Shown piece by piece: positions 33,507 through 46,051 of a DNA stretch of 64,000 bases. The stretch is from the NCBI GenBank assembly GCA_944474755.1, contig OX104123.1, positions 14,698,275 to 14,762,274 on the forward strand, in the 5' to 3' direction. The position numbers and the translations under genes were made by a program. The notes below the pieces were generated by a model that did no database searches, was not told the DNA's origin, and saw nothing but the letters and a program-made list of their open reading frames with translations. Origin of the DNA: Limnoperna fortunei (Eukaryota; Mollusca; Bivalvia; Mytilida; Modiolidae). Position 1 is the stretch's first letter. The number at the start of each line of letters is the position of its first letter.

Positions 33507-33866
33507 ACATGCCGTATTATGCAATTTTTGCAATTCGGTCATCCTCGGAAACTTTCCGGACCTATGACGAAATTGTCCGAGTGTCCATTTTGGTCATTGT
33601 ACATATTACAGCTGTATATGGCGTCGTCTTTCAATGCTTGAGAACATTGAGACGTCGGTAGAAAACTAAATATATTCTTCAGTTATCAGTTACATCTAAT
33701 ATTTACATGTAACAAGTTAAGATTGTCTAAAGTTGACTCAAACTCGTAAACTGCACTTTGATATGCCGTAGATCCGAAGTATTTTATTTTTCCTACAGGT
33801 TTTACCCGCCCGCTTAAATTAGATATTTTATAGTGTTTGTTTTGTGAAGCATTGTTACCGATATGA

Positions 33867-34250
33867 ATGATTGATTGATTGGGTGTTTGCTTTACGTCCA
33901 GCGAGCAGTATTTCACCAATATTCAGGAGGAGTTGTCAAACAATTGATAGACGTAAAAAGGGGGTGGGATGGGACACAACACAATTTAGACTGCCACTGG
34001 ATAAATATTGAGTTTCGGGCCTACTCTTTTCTCGAAATCTACAGAAGGGGTATTTATCTTGCTTGGAGCGTGACACTCTCCAAACACGTTATCCACAACG
34101 GACCGCGGCCAGGCTTTCCGTATAAAGACTTGACAACCTCTCCTCCCCCCCCCCACAACGAGAGGGAGAGGGTCTTACACATCCGCTACCCGGGGACGCG
34201 CTGGGCTGCTCTGTGGGTCGAGCACTAGGAACCCTCTCAGTATGGTTCCA
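33867..34250 (-). mobile_element. Family B retroposon, full length with 13-bp target duplication
   Basis: GTTACCGATATGA flanks the element at 33854-33866 and 34251-34263. Reversed order: TGATTGATTGATTGG tail, TTTACGTCCAGCGAGCAG, TTCAGGAGGAGTTG, GCTTGGAGCGTGACACTC, GGACCGCGGCCAGGCTTTCC, CGGGGACGCGCTGGGCTGC, AACCCTCTCAGTATGG. The TTGA-type tail and target duplication indicate LINE-driven retroposition. No clear A box or B box; non-autonomous. Confidence 0.85.
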
Positions 34251-34557
34251 GTTACCGATATGATGTAACAAATGTTCGCCTTCTTATTAATCTTACTGGT
34301 TAGCAACAGAGACCGTATTGTGAATTTTGTAGAAACGATAAATGCGTATTGAACATTTTATTGCGGCATATATCTGCCCCCCCCCCCCCCACTTGACACA
34401 TAATTAAGTCTACATAATTGGTTTAGTAAGTCGATTATCCTTTAATTAAGTCTACTTGTCGCGTACTTCAGTAAACTTGTCAGATAATACCGTGATTCTA
34501 TTTTTCAGAAAACTGAATCTTATTTTGAGGACATAGATTTTTTGTTTTGTTACATGT

Positions 34558-34781
34558 AGTTTGAATTATGTTTAACGCCACTTTCAGCAATTTTTCAGGT
34601 ATATCATGGCGTCCAGTTTTTATTGGGGGAGGAAGCTGTAGTATCCGGAGAAAACCCCCGACCTTCGGAAGGAAAACTGGTAACCATTGTCAATTAAGAT
34701 TGGAGTCGAACGCACCCTGCCCGCAGTGACGACGTGATTAATAGTAGACGAACGACCTTAACCACTCGGCCATCGAGGCCC
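34558..34781 (-). mobile_element. tRNA-derived SINE, partly deleted
   Basis: Reversed body TATCATGGCGTCCAGTTTTT, GGAGAAAACCCCCGACCTTC, TTGTCAATTAAGATTGGAG. The B-box segment is deleted between GCAGTGAC and GACGTGATTAATAGTAG; the head ends CCATCGAGGCCC. Confidence 0.85.
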
Positions 34782-35001
34782 TATTTGTATGTAATTCTAC
34801 TTGGAAAAGATCTGGAGATACCAAAAAATGGAATCGACACTAGGAAATTTCGTTCTCTCTCTTATTTATACACATAGTGACGTCAGTAAGCAATACACTG
34901 TATAGTGCTTAATACAAATTATATTTAGATATGCGATATCATTGGTAAATCTTCAACCCCGTTTTTAGATGTAATTGAATTCTGTGCTAACTTATAATTA
35001 A

Positions 35002-35163
35002 GAAATAGATTATTGCGAGCGGGCTTTATGGGAATTAGAACATGGTCAGACCTTATATTTGTCAATATTTTATACCGAGCGATAGCGAGGTATAAAATGA
35101 AGACAAATATAAGGTCTGACCATGTTCTAATTCCCATAAAGCCCGCTCGCAATAATCTATTTC
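35002..35163. repeat. Perfect 62-bp inverted repeat (hairpin element)
   Basis: Arms 35002-35063 and 35102-35163 are exact reverse complements (left arm starts GAAATAGATTATTGCGAGCG). The 38-bp spacer holds a further nested pair TTTTATACC and GGTATAAAA. No target duplication recognised. Confidence 0.93.
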
Positions 35164-35824
35164 GATTCTAATATGTCTAACAAATGTTTTAAAATTTCGA
35201 AGCGGTTCTAAGAGGACGCTTTCAGTGGTAATATTGTTTTTTTGAAACTAATACGATATATCCCAAAACAGTATGTTAAAGCAAATAAAATTGACATAAA
35301 CATATTTTCTCGTCATTTTATTGAATGTACGTACCTTTTAAACAAAAATATTGAGAAATCTTAATGAAATTGCATAGTTCCAGTTTGAAATTTTCAGTTC
35401 AGCGTAATATGACGTCGGAATTCTAATTGTGACGTCATATTAATTCGAATGTAGAATTGTTAAAAAAATAATGTATCGGGAGTAGTTTAAATCATATAAA
35501 TTTCAGAATTCAGACTAAAAGTAACTAAATTATTAACAATAACGATAATTATGGATAACACATAACAAACGGCATTTGTAAGTCAGTTTTTACATTTACA
35601 CTTAACACGCATTTACGCATGTGCGAACTAAACTTATTGGAATTTTGACACGGCTTTGTTTACATAGCTAAAGCAGGACGTCATATTAGAATATAAATTT
35701 TGTACTTTTTTCATGTTTTCATGTTAACGTTGTACATTTTTCCATTATAGTGATATTAGTTTAGACATAAAGAAATAAATAAATAACATCTACTTTTTAT
35801 ATCGACCGTCAGATCCAGTTTGTC

Positions 35825-35890
35825 TGTTTTAAGTTCATCCGGGACACCAAATATGATCACGTGGTAAATTGTGGTCCTGATACCTTAAGT
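35825..35890 (+). repeat. Short repeat shared with 14295-14360
   Basis: Both read ATATGATCACGTGGT, AATTGTGGTCC and GATACCTTAA at the same spacing. Family unknown. Confidence 0.55.
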
Positions 35891-36798
35891 TCATTCTCAT
35901 CTCTTACATACAATTTTGCTACAGATTGTTTATTTTGCTTTCATTCAACATTATTTCTTTATTTGATTATCTCGGATATCTTAGAAAATTGATAGCGAAT
36001 TGACGGATCGTTTCATATCTTGCTATAGTGATTTTTGACAGGCATGCTATTAAGTGACTTGTAACAAGCGACTTCTTTTGACCCCATCGTTCGTCACCTT
36101 TGACCCTTAGCTACAAATGTAATTAGTTATTTGACAGTTTTTGTATAACCTCCGCAAATACGGTATTGTATTTACTTAAACCTATATAATCAAATAATGG
36201 TATTATTTTCCAGGGGCGCAGATAGACTAGTTACTATCCAAATAACTATAGTGGGGTTTTCGGGCATGCCCCCTCCCCCCCCCCTGAAATTTGGAAAACA
36301 CTTATTCAATTTAGTGCATTTTGTAAAGTTCTTGAGTGCTTTATTAAGAGCAGAAAATGTACATTTTATTGATTGCAGGGATATATTGCATTTTTTTGTC
36401 AAAATAATATGGAGTCAGCCGCGTTCTCCCTTATAGCAGCTACACCCACGCTTTCGTTAGAAAAAATATAAATAGATTATTATTTAAAACATATCTTAAT
36501 TAACAAACTACATAATCGATACAACGATAACAGGGTGGCACGTGGGGACCAATCATGTCTTTGGGACTAGTATTTCTAGGAAAAATTGCTACGTTCAAAA
36601 GAGATGGAAAAAGGGATTTTTAAACTTGGCGCCAGACAAAAACACATACATAAATCCGACCCTAAAAATGTTAAATCGGAAGGGCAAGGTGAGATTACCA
36701 TTTAATAATATAAATCAGATTTTACGCTATGACAGTAAGGGTATCTAATAAGATTAGTGCGCAAACGTATACACTATTAAACGTTGCTGGTTAAAGTG
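35891..36798. other. Spacer with poly-C tract
   Basis: Contains GGGCATGCCCCCTCCCCCCC near 36265 within a GGGGCGCAGATAGACTAG context, probably an old repeat. No exon is supported. Confidence 0.4.
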
Positions 36799-37556
36799 AT
36801 GCTAGCTGTACATTACGTAGTTCTATAACATAAAACCTCACATTTCACGTTTATATTTATCATATTTATCTGACTTTTACATTTTTTTTAATTATTTGAA
36901 ATGTGAGGTTTTATCTGTCAGTTGATTTTTCTCGGAGCAAAATTTTTTCAGAAGTTCTGCATATTTTTACATTTGAAATATCATAAAAACTAACATAAAC
37001 ACAAAGGCTATACCTGTTTTCAATGAATTAAACTATATGTTCCATTAAGTAATCCATGTTTGAAATATCAAGACGAAATTTTTCTGCGAGCTGACATTTT
37101 GAATTTAACAGTTTATCAACATTACGGAATCAATTTATATTTAATGGCGGAACGAATACAATTTGTCGCAATTGTAACGCATGGAAAATTCGTTTCGTCT
37201 AAAACGGATCCATAAGATAGATTTAATCGGGGTCAGCCATTGAATGTAATGGGAGTTAAGGGACACCTCAAATAAAGCTTCAAACAGGACTTAAAAAATC
37301 CATGATATACTAAGGTAAGACAATTTTTAGAAAATTTAGATATTTTTCTTTACGTTTAGCGCAGTTTGCATGGTTGTACAAACTTTTCATATCAAACTTA
37401 ATTGAAACATTCCGCACGATTTTCTTGCGGAATTTGTGCACGGGAAAATGCGATGAAACCTCGCATTAGACTAAAAACATAAAATATCAATATTCGATAA
37501 AAATGTTGAAAATAAACATGAAATGAGAGGTTTTATTAATGGAACTATACATTACG
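36799..37556. mobile_element. Inverted-repeat element with alternating AACCTCACATT motifs
   Basis: The left end (GCTAGCTGTACATTACGTAG, ATAAAACCTCACATTTCA) and right end (AAATGAGAGGTTTTATTAAT, TACATTACGTAGCTACAG) are imperfect inverted copies. ATAAAACCTCACATTTCA at 36830-36847 is exactly inverted at 36897-36914, and AAACCTCGCATT occurs at 37457. Looks like a non-autonomous DNA element; target duplication not found. Confidence 0.5.
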
Positions 37557-37984
37557 TAGCTACAGCTGCTAGCGATGGCAAGACAATAACTAGTGAAGGG
37601 TCTACTATGGATACCTAGGTGTAAAAAGCCGTCAGTGGTTGTCGGCAGCGACATGACATTTTGAGCAGTAGTTGTACATTGTCAACGCTTGCTAATGATT
37701 GAGGGGTCAAACGCCGTCGGTGTTTTAATTGCCGTACATTGTCATCGTGGCTAGCTAGCGAGGATTTAAATAAACAGTTTTCTTCATTGGGGAAATTTTC
37801 TGTTTCGTAGATACCAAATAAAGCGGTTCGAGAAAGTGTTGTTCTTTCATAAATAGTTAAATATCCTTTTTTGTTTTGATTTGATTTTTTTTATTTTATC
37901 CAATCGGTGTAACCGGAATTTTTATTTTGTTCAGCCGAGTCCTAATGAAACACATTGTATTAAACACGTAATAATAAATATCAA

Positions 37985-38265
37985 GGGCGGATCCAGAAAA
38001 TCGGACTAGGGGGAGGGAGGCGAAATTTGGCTAAGGAGTCTGGAGACCCCAGCGCCCTGGTGGGGAAGTAGGGGGAGAAGCCCCGAGAAGCTGGTAAGAT
38101 TTAAGCAATTGAAAGGGTGTTGAGGACTACAAATTTTAACATTTTTAACACACACTCGCTCGCTCGCTCTTTCTTTTCTCTCGCTGTCTTTCCTCGTTTT
38201 TTGCTCACTTTCTTTATCTTTCCCTTTTTCAGGGGGGAGAGAACGTCCCCTCCGCCCCCCTCTGG
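37985..38265. repeat. Repeat bounded by GGATCCAGA and TCTGGATC
   Basis: Starts GGGCGGATCCAGAAAATCGG and ends GCCCCCCTCTGGATCAAC, an imperfect inverted pair around a G-rich then CTCGCT/CTTT-rich middle. Confidence 0.45.
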
Positions 38266-38791
38266 ATCAACAATTTTACTGTCAGTGGCATAACAGAAAT
38301 AAACATATGGCTTAATAATATCTTGTTTGTAAACACGAAATGAAAATCAATCAGATAATAAATGTGTAATGCCAGTTTGTTCTAATATAAAGCCTGATAA
38401 TTTGATAATTATAAACAGCTTAAAATTTTCAAGATAATTTTATTTACCTGAAATATCTTGATAGTGCAGCTGTGTTCGGACTATCAAGGCAGCGTGTGAA
38501 GAATTTATTATAAGTAGACAACGTTATGAGATTTAAATGCAGGCATACAACAGGGACAAGATCAATGAAGGGCGTGTTTTAACGTCGAATAAGCAGTTTG
38601 GCTGCGGCATGGCGAGGAATATAAATTTATACAAAATAATGAAGTAAAAATTACTCGCTTTCCGTTTTTTGCGATGATTATATGAGGATTTAATTAACTT
38701 TACCTAAAGTCAAAGTAATTAAACGAGTTATATATGCCATTTATCAGTTGGGGCTTTTGAATTTGTTAAAGTCCAGTTAACATAGCTTATG

Positions 38792-39045
38792 TTTATTTGA
38801 ATGATGTTTGACGCTACTTTCATCATTTTTTTAGCTATATCACGGCTTCCAGCTTTTATTTAGAGAGGAAGCCGGGGTACCCTTAGAGAACCCCGAAATT
38901 AGGGGGAAACTGGCAACCTTGATTAAGATTGGAGTCGCGTTCACCCTGCCCGCAGTGACACTCGAACCCGCAATCTCAGTTGGCAGACCACGTGATCAAT
39001 AGTAGACGAACTACCTTAATCAATCGGCCCACCGATGTCCCTAGG
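38792..39045 (-). mobile_element. tRNA-derived SINE with 9-bp target duplication
   Basis: Reversed SINE body with ACTCGAACCCGCAATCTCAG (B box) and GACCACGTGATCAATAGTAG, ending at CACCGATGTCCC. TAGCTTATG flanks it at 38783-38791 and 39046-39054. Confidence 0.85.
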
Positions 39046-40461
39046 TAGCTTATGAAAAAATTCGCCATGTTTCTCTGAAAATCTTAGAATATATATAACA
39101 GTGACGGCAAAACTGTTTAGAATTCCCCTCATTTTTTATTCTTTAATGTTCATACATGTGTACAATTTCAATTTTTTACCATAGACTTATATTTTCATAA
39201 CAATTTAAAAATGGTTTAAATGCAAAGTTGTAAATAAAATGAATTAAGTATGGGAAAATAATAAAAATACGATATTTAACAAGGGAGGTTATTCTGAAAG
39301 TTTAACTGGTTTTTGATTCGTTATTTTCAAATAGACGAAAGTAAAACTAATATACGGGTTTCTTCTATTAAAATGTCCATACGGGTACTGAAACTTGATA
39401 AATACATGCAATAAAAATTGGATGACATAGTGTAGCCTACACGGCACGGAAACTAAAACCTGAAATAAAATATCGTCGCAGATTTTTAAATCAAAGCGAT
39501 ACAAATATACATTTTATTTGGATACAGACTAAACAAATTTACTCTATTTGAAACAAGGATGAAAATAAGGACATGCCCTGAATTGCGACATCTTTGGTTA
39601 TACGAATAGGACAAAGCTAAAGAAATTTATTTCACAACGTTTACGATGGAATTTTAAGTCCAAATATGTATGAAACAATTATAAAATTTATTCGGAAAGT
39701 AAATTGAACTTGTTATAAATAAATAATTAACACACTTGCTGTCGAAAAATCACTTTAATGCTTCTCTTAGGTTAATTGCTTCACGACTCCTTAAATAATT
39801 GTCACCACATTATTTTGTAATTTTTATTGTTTAATGTTTATATATATATTTTTTTTAATCTTTCAAACTGCTATCCTGGGTACCCGTCAATCAATTACGA
39901 ATTAAGTATTACGTAAATTTTCTGAGTTTTGTGGTACTATAGTATTAAAATTATTGGAGTTTATTTCTTTTTAAAGTTTAAATCTTTGTAGGTTACAGTA
40001 ATTCATTTCAGACATCAATTTCACATAAATTTATCAGCCTAGGTTTATTACCAAATGTGTATTATATTGCTTAAATGAAGCGTTAATAAACTTGTTCACA
40101 GAATTGCGCTTTCAGAAATCTTATATCCAAAACAACGGCTACCGCCCCCACTCCCCCCCCCGCACCCCGCAAGACCTTAAGCAGGAATCTGAGATTTGAG
40201 GTGTGGGACATGTAAACCGAAATGAATATATGTTGTGAACCTAACGGACATCAAACAAAAAATATAACTTATAAAATATATATCATTTATATCATTGTAT
40301 TGAATGTTTGACGTGTTTTATGTTCATAAATTTCCTCGTTTAAAGACCAACAGTTTTTTTTATTTAGTGGCTCGGGTGCGTGGGTAATGTTTGTTTTTGT
40401 TTTGGTTCTTCAATATCCAAGCCCCTAGGCCTATCCTTTATTTGCTATTTGTCCTTTTCAG
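39046..40461. other. AT-rich spacer
   Basis: Nothing recognised apart from a C-rich tract at 40145-40170. Confidence 0.45.
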
Positions 40462-40630
40462 ACAAAAGATATGCGCTTCTTGTAGGGACGACAATATGAG
40501 TTTCTGGAAAATTGTTGGTGCTATAACAAACAATAATTTACACGCCATGAAACGCAATCAGAAGAATGTTTATACAAAGACAAGTTCCTTGTGTCCGTCA
40601 GCTGTTTGTTTTACGCAAGATGAGCAATAA
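40462..40630 (+). CDS. Candidate terminal exon of an unknown gene
   Basis: A strong acceptor (CTATTTGTCCTTTTCAG) precedes one base plus 55 codons and a TAA: QKICASCRDDNMSFWK near the start, then CPSAVCFTQDEQ at the end. The two CxxC/CxxxxC spacings could bind metal. No upstream exon was found on the plus strand and no AATAAA follows closely. It could be chance; no family is recognised. Confidence 0.25.
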
Positions 40631-40732
40631 GGATATTTTAAAAAAAATAATCAAAACTAAGATTTTGTTTAGTATTGGTGTAACTTACGTCGATTTCATT
40701 TTTTTATTTACAAGAACATTTAAATTTGTTGA

Positions 40733-40805
40733 TTAATTAAATGTTCGTCTGAAGTCAAGAGAGCAATATTTCAGCTATATTCAGGACGAGAACAAGTTAA
40801 CAAGG
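40733..40805 (-). repeat. Family B tail fragment
   Basis: AGAGAGCAATATTTCAGC followed by CTATATTCAGGACGAGAA, with a diverged GATTAATTAA tail. Confidence 0.5.
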
Positions 40806-43186
40806 AATAATCAATGCCAACAAAAACAATATACAAATTGAAAAAACAAACAATTTGCATTGTTTCTTTATTACGATATGAAACAATGAAAAATTTTAAA
40901 TAAACAAAAAATATGTATGTGTACTTTTTATATTTAAGACCAGGAAAGAGATTACTTAAAAAATGAAGTATTCAAGAAATATAATTTCATTTTACTAATT
41001 AAACTTAAACATACCTTTTTAAAGCTAGACTTCTATCTCCCAATTAAATTATTAAGCCATTATATTTTTTCTTCTTTAAAAACTAATTAGCATATTTAGT
41101 ATTAACCATGAATTGATAAACTGAGTAGATGTTTTAAAGTGCGCAGTGTCGAATTCAACGTACAATGCAGTCTGATCAGCCACCGTGACATCTTGTTTAC
41201 GTCAGTTACTTTTTTTCCATTATTTTTGCACATGATAAAAATGAAGCGTGTTTAATATACATAAAGGGATAAGAGAAAGAAATTGTAATTAGAAATGTAA
41301 CTAACGACAAATTTACTTTTGTTTGACGTTTCTGAAATTATAATGTCTTTTTTCTTGGTAGGATTAGGAATAAATCTATATTCCCCATAAGTCCCTCTGG
41401 ATATCTATTATCTTAGGATCTATTTGATGATGTACTATATGTGAATAAGTCTTTTGACTAATTAAACAAAAATAATACAATGAATACGTCGCATTGACTT
41501 TAACGCGTCAGAGCGCAAGTCATTACCGTAATATCAAGATATCTGAACGATAACGTTGTCTTTAGGTGTGAAAAAACAATCCAAGGACATCAGATAACAG
41601 GCGATAACGTCGTTCAATACTTTTTACACAAATCGGAATATTTCTTGGTCTTTTCAGTCGAAAGTTTGTATGATATAAATATAAATGGATGATGGATAAA
41701 TATAGTCGAGAATGTACTTTTTTGTCTGATTGTTGATTAATAATTTTTATGCTATGGCGCCAGATTTTTATTGAATGGAGCCGAAATAGCTGGTTTTACT
41801 GTGTCTCCTTTATAAAAAATGACAACGATGGTAATATTTAATCAACATTGGTTGCAATTGAAATTATTTCATATTAGTAACAGTGTTTGTTTCTAATGGA
41901 TACAGCAAAGTCGGTCTGCATGATGGCATTATCAAGCGGCCATAACCCTAGTGGTAAAATGTTGTTTTTAGTAACAAGCAACAACAACTGTTTTTTTTAA
42001 ATGCATATGTATATTTACAACCTTAATCAAGAAAAAGTCACATAAGGATTAACTACAAAAAATATTTTCTCCATCGAGGGATAACCAAATTTCCGTTTTT
42101 ACATTGAATAATCCGCATAGATTATTTTAAATGTGAACAAAAAATATTGCAGAAAAACCACTTTTTACCACAGCAGGTACTATAAAATACCTGCTCTCAA
42201 GAACAGACAACTATGTAAAGGGAGATAAATCTTGTTTACCGCAAGTAGGGAATTAAGTTAAACGGGTTCGGCATTATCAATATTACTCTCCTTTGCGCAG
42301 GAGATATCATGAAATAGCTATCTATATACATGACATAAGAAATTACTGCATCATTATTTTCAAACGAGACAGCTAACATACTTGCCAACATATTTTTGGT
42401 AGAATTCCTGATGATTTCGCCAAGGGGTATGGGGTCCACTAAAAGTCCCCAGTTGGTCCTAGGAAAAGCCTTGGTGGGGGGGGGGGGGCGGGGCTAAGAC
42501 CCACGACCGAAAACTATTTTAGAGTATTTCTATGGTATTTGAGAGGGTCTCCTGGTTTTTTTAGCTGAAATACATATGTATTTGGATAATGCAGGATTAG
42601 AAAGGCTGTTTTAACACAAATTTTATAATTATTCCTGAAAAAAGAAGAAATCCGGAGATTCCTACAACCGACCCGGTAGCCCGGACACGGGTAACAAATC
42701 CCGGTGGTTCCGGGCAAAATTCGGAGGATTGGCATGTATGCAGCTAATTTAGTTTGTGGACTTTGGTAATGCTAATTTGTTTTAGTCGACGCTTGTGGTG
42801 CCACTTGGCGGAGAAAATGTTTGGAAAGTAGTAACCTGGTACATAAGGTTAAAACATATCCGCCTACAGCTGTATACAGGTGTAGGACACCATTGTTTTT
42901 CGACTGTTTAAATTTGACGATTTTGAATTCCTAGACAATGTTCCTTTAAGCAATATGCACCGCGTCAAAATATCACCCTATGTTTTATTGCATATAACAA
43001 CGAACGCTCAACCGTAAGGTCTAAAAATCTACTTTCATTTTCAATATCAGTCCAAAAATAGTCCTTAATTGACTCATAATATTATTATTTCAAAAAAAGC
43101 CAATAAAACAAGTTTTCTGAAATATTCAGCTTTCCAAAATACTAAATTTATTCCGATATTATGTACTATTCCATTCCATCAATTGA
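40806..43186. other. Spacer with minor repeats
   Basis: AT-rich. A decayed SINE-like piece lies at 41740-41800. 42475-42730 has a G-run and CCGGACACGGGTAACAAATC with GGTGGTTCCGGGC, which looks like an old repeat. No supported exon. Confidence 0.4.
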
Positions 43187-43453
43187 GGGCCTCGGTGACA
43201 GAGTGGTTAAGGTAGTTCGTCTACTATTTATCACGCGGTCTGTCAACATTGAGATTGCGTGTTCGATCCTCACTGCATGCAGAGTGTACTCGATTCCAAT
43301 CTAAATTGTCGAGGATTACCAGTTTTCCTACCGCAGGTCGGGTGTTCTCTCCGGGTACTCAGGATTTCTCCCCCAATAAAAACTGGACGCCATGATATAG
43401 CTGAAAAATTGCTGAAAGTGGCGTTGAAGCACCATTCAAACAAACAAACAAAC
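43187..43453 (+). mobile_element. tRNA-derived SINE, full length
   Basis: Best plus-strand copy: head GGGCCTCGGTGACAGAGTGG, B box GTGTTCGATCCTC, core CTCTCCGGGTACTCAGGA and CCCCCAATAAAAACTGGACG, tail GCTGAAAGTGGCGTTGAAGC and (CAAA)n. The GGGTACTC-GG core is the part that resembles V/Meta-type SINEs. Confidence 0.9.
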
Positions 43454-43539
43454 TTACATTTGAACTGATCTTTTGAAAAGTAACCACTTTTACATGCAAC
43501 CTCTGGACTGGTTCCTGGTATTTGGTGGTCATACACCTA

Positions 43540-43992
43540 CAATCTCAACCGCAACCACCTGTGATTGGTTGACGCCATGAGAGATATCTCTCATAACGGA
43601 TAAGCCTCGGGTACAAACGCACTAATTTTAATGTAAAACTGTATTAGAAGTGTATAAATTGATTACATAAAAATACATAAGATCTAGAGTATTACAAAAA
43701 ATTGGTCTTTGATGATAACGTGTAGCAGATGTTATATCTGGAAACCAGTTATGTTCTCTGTGCCGGAGAGTGAGGTTATATCTGGAAACCAGTTATGTTC
43801 TCTGTGCCGGAGAGTGATGTTATATCTGGGAACCAGTTATGTTCTCTGTGCCGGAGAGTGATGTTATATCTGGAAACCAGTTATGTTCTCTGTGCCGGAG
43901 AGTGATGTTATATCTGGAAACCAACTATGTTCTCTGTGCAGGAGAGTGATGTTATATCTGGAAACCAGTTATGTTCTCTGTGCTGGAGATTG
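43540..43992 (+). repeat. Family D copy 3 ending in a 44-bp hexamer array
   Basis: 43540-43728 matches family D (GATTGGTTGACGCCATGAGA, GATATCTCTCATAACGG). From 43729 to 43992, exactly 6 x 44 bp, the family D segment ATGTTATATCTGGAAACC to GCCGGAGAGTG is tandemly repeated; the other two copies carry it once. Confidence 0.85.
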
Positions 43993-44797
43993 ATCCGCCT
44001 ATAGCTGTATAGTGTCAAGTAAAATTCGAACGCATGTCTTCACACATATAAATTAGAAACTATTTTAGACGAAGTTTTAAAAATTTTGAATTTTTTTTAC
44101 GAATTCAGCTTGCTTGCTTTACAAAAAAGATTCATATATAGCTTCTGTGTAGCTGTGTCTCGGCACATATACTTGTTAACTTAAGCGAAACAACATCTTT
44201 AAAAATCTTATTAACAAAACGACACGTACCAGCTATTTTCTTCAATGGGGGGCACATAAGAGTTTATTTTGCATTTTTTTAAATCTCCAATCTGAGTTTA
44301 ACCTAATACTTTACGATCCCCTTTTCATCCAATATACCTATAATGTAAAAAGAAAATATATGTATGATAATATAGTTAATCATGCTATGGTCAATTGCAC
44401 TTATAATAAATAATTAATATTCGTAAATAGTTTGCTCAGGTTTCACGATTCAGCAGTTTGCATTCAGATCGTGAAATCATCAAAATTTAAAATACTGATT
44501 TTTGAAGATACAATGATTAATTACAGTATGGCGTGCAGACTATTCACAAATAAATTTACAACAGTATCTTATCGTTAGTATCTAGTGTTACTCATTAAGA
44601 AAACATTAATCAAACTATGGTACAGTCGTGTGATTCCGGTGATATTTATAAAATTTGATACAGATCACGTGATTTATAGGTTTGTACTAATGTAACTGGG
44701 TATCGTTGAATAACAAAGATTTCCCGAAGTCAGTTATAAATCTTTGATCCATCGATCACAAGCAATCTCCTCTGTACCCCGGTTCGGCTAGTTATTT

Positions 44798-44854
44798 GTT
44801 CCCAAAGGTCAAACCTAAGAGCTACCTAGCGTTACCGTGGGTGGAGGATAGGTT
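44798..44854 (+). repeat. Family B fragment, left of inserted element
   Basis: TGTTCCCAAAGG to GGGTGGAGGATAGGTT matches the 5' part of family B. It continues at 48702 after the inserted DNA element. Confidence 0.65.
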
Positions 44855-46051
44855 CCCAGCAAACAAATGACGTAAATCTAACGTTGGTTATAAGTTGTGA
44901 CAATGTAGGACCTGACGTTACTTATCTACAACGAAAATGCAACGTTGTTGTTACGTCTTTAATTCGTAACGTAATTAAGCACGTTTAACTGACGTTGTTA
45001 AAACGTTGTGAAAAATAGCAACATTTGTATAACATTGTGTGGACGTTATTAAATCACGTAAAACATAACGTTAATTCAACGTGTTTTTTACGTTACAATA
45101 AACTTAGCGAACATATTTGCAACGTCCTTGTAGCGTTTATTAGTGTTCGACTTATGAAGATATACGATTTTTTTTTAAATAGTGGGTTGGGTTGGGGTAG
45201 ATGGAGATTAGATATAAATATTTTACAGTGTTATAAAATAAAGAATATAGTTTAAATATTTTAAATATTTTAAAACAAATGATATTATATAATAAAAATC
45301 TTTCCTGGATTGAAGAGGGTGGGAGGGTATCGACATAATAGATTCTTTACATTTTAATAAATAAATGAATTTCCACAAGAATTTAATTAGCATATTCCTC
45401 CTCAATCTGTTTTGCTTTTTGTCAAATTATGTCTCTTACAGGGTTTTTTTTTATTAACTGGCGAGTTACGGGGATGGGGGATTGCAACATAGATACTTTA
45501 CATTGTATCAAATTTTATGAATTTCTACCAGAATTTAATTAACATTTCCCGGTCAGTTTCGTTCCCTTTATTTCTCTGCATATCTCTTACAGAGGCTTTT
45601 TGTTCTTGCCGATCGAATGTAAATAGCAGGGGTCATGAAATTACACAAGGGTTGTAAAACCACACGTGCACGCGTAATTTGATATCTTGTGAGTGTGAGT
45701 GTTTGCTTTTGAAACAAAGAAAACTGGGTCATTCGCCACATGGAAAGAAAAGACAAAGCTCAAAAGTAAGTACTATAATATACAAGATACAATAGACAAA
45801 ATTCATAAGAAAACGTTTAGCATATTTTTGATATGTAATAATTCTTCTTTTAATTCTTTAAGAGCACGAATTTGAATATTGTATATGTTTCGAAAATGTA
45901 ATTCCTTTTCATCAAAATCACGTTCGAATATTTAAAAGTTCTACTACACGCACTTGAGTCCTGTAAGCGCCTATCGTTTAATTGAAAACAAGAATGAATA
46001 GGAATGCGTGTATAAAATGCAGTAATATTCTAGACCTAGTCATGTCATAAA

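Noticed and set aside
33401..33661. Phenylalanine-rich ORFs
   Set aside because: Product of a GTTTT low-complexity tract.
43187..43270. tRNA gene
   Set aside because: The A-box and B-box-like sequence is the head of a SINE with body and (CAAA)n tail; it has no intact cloverleaf.
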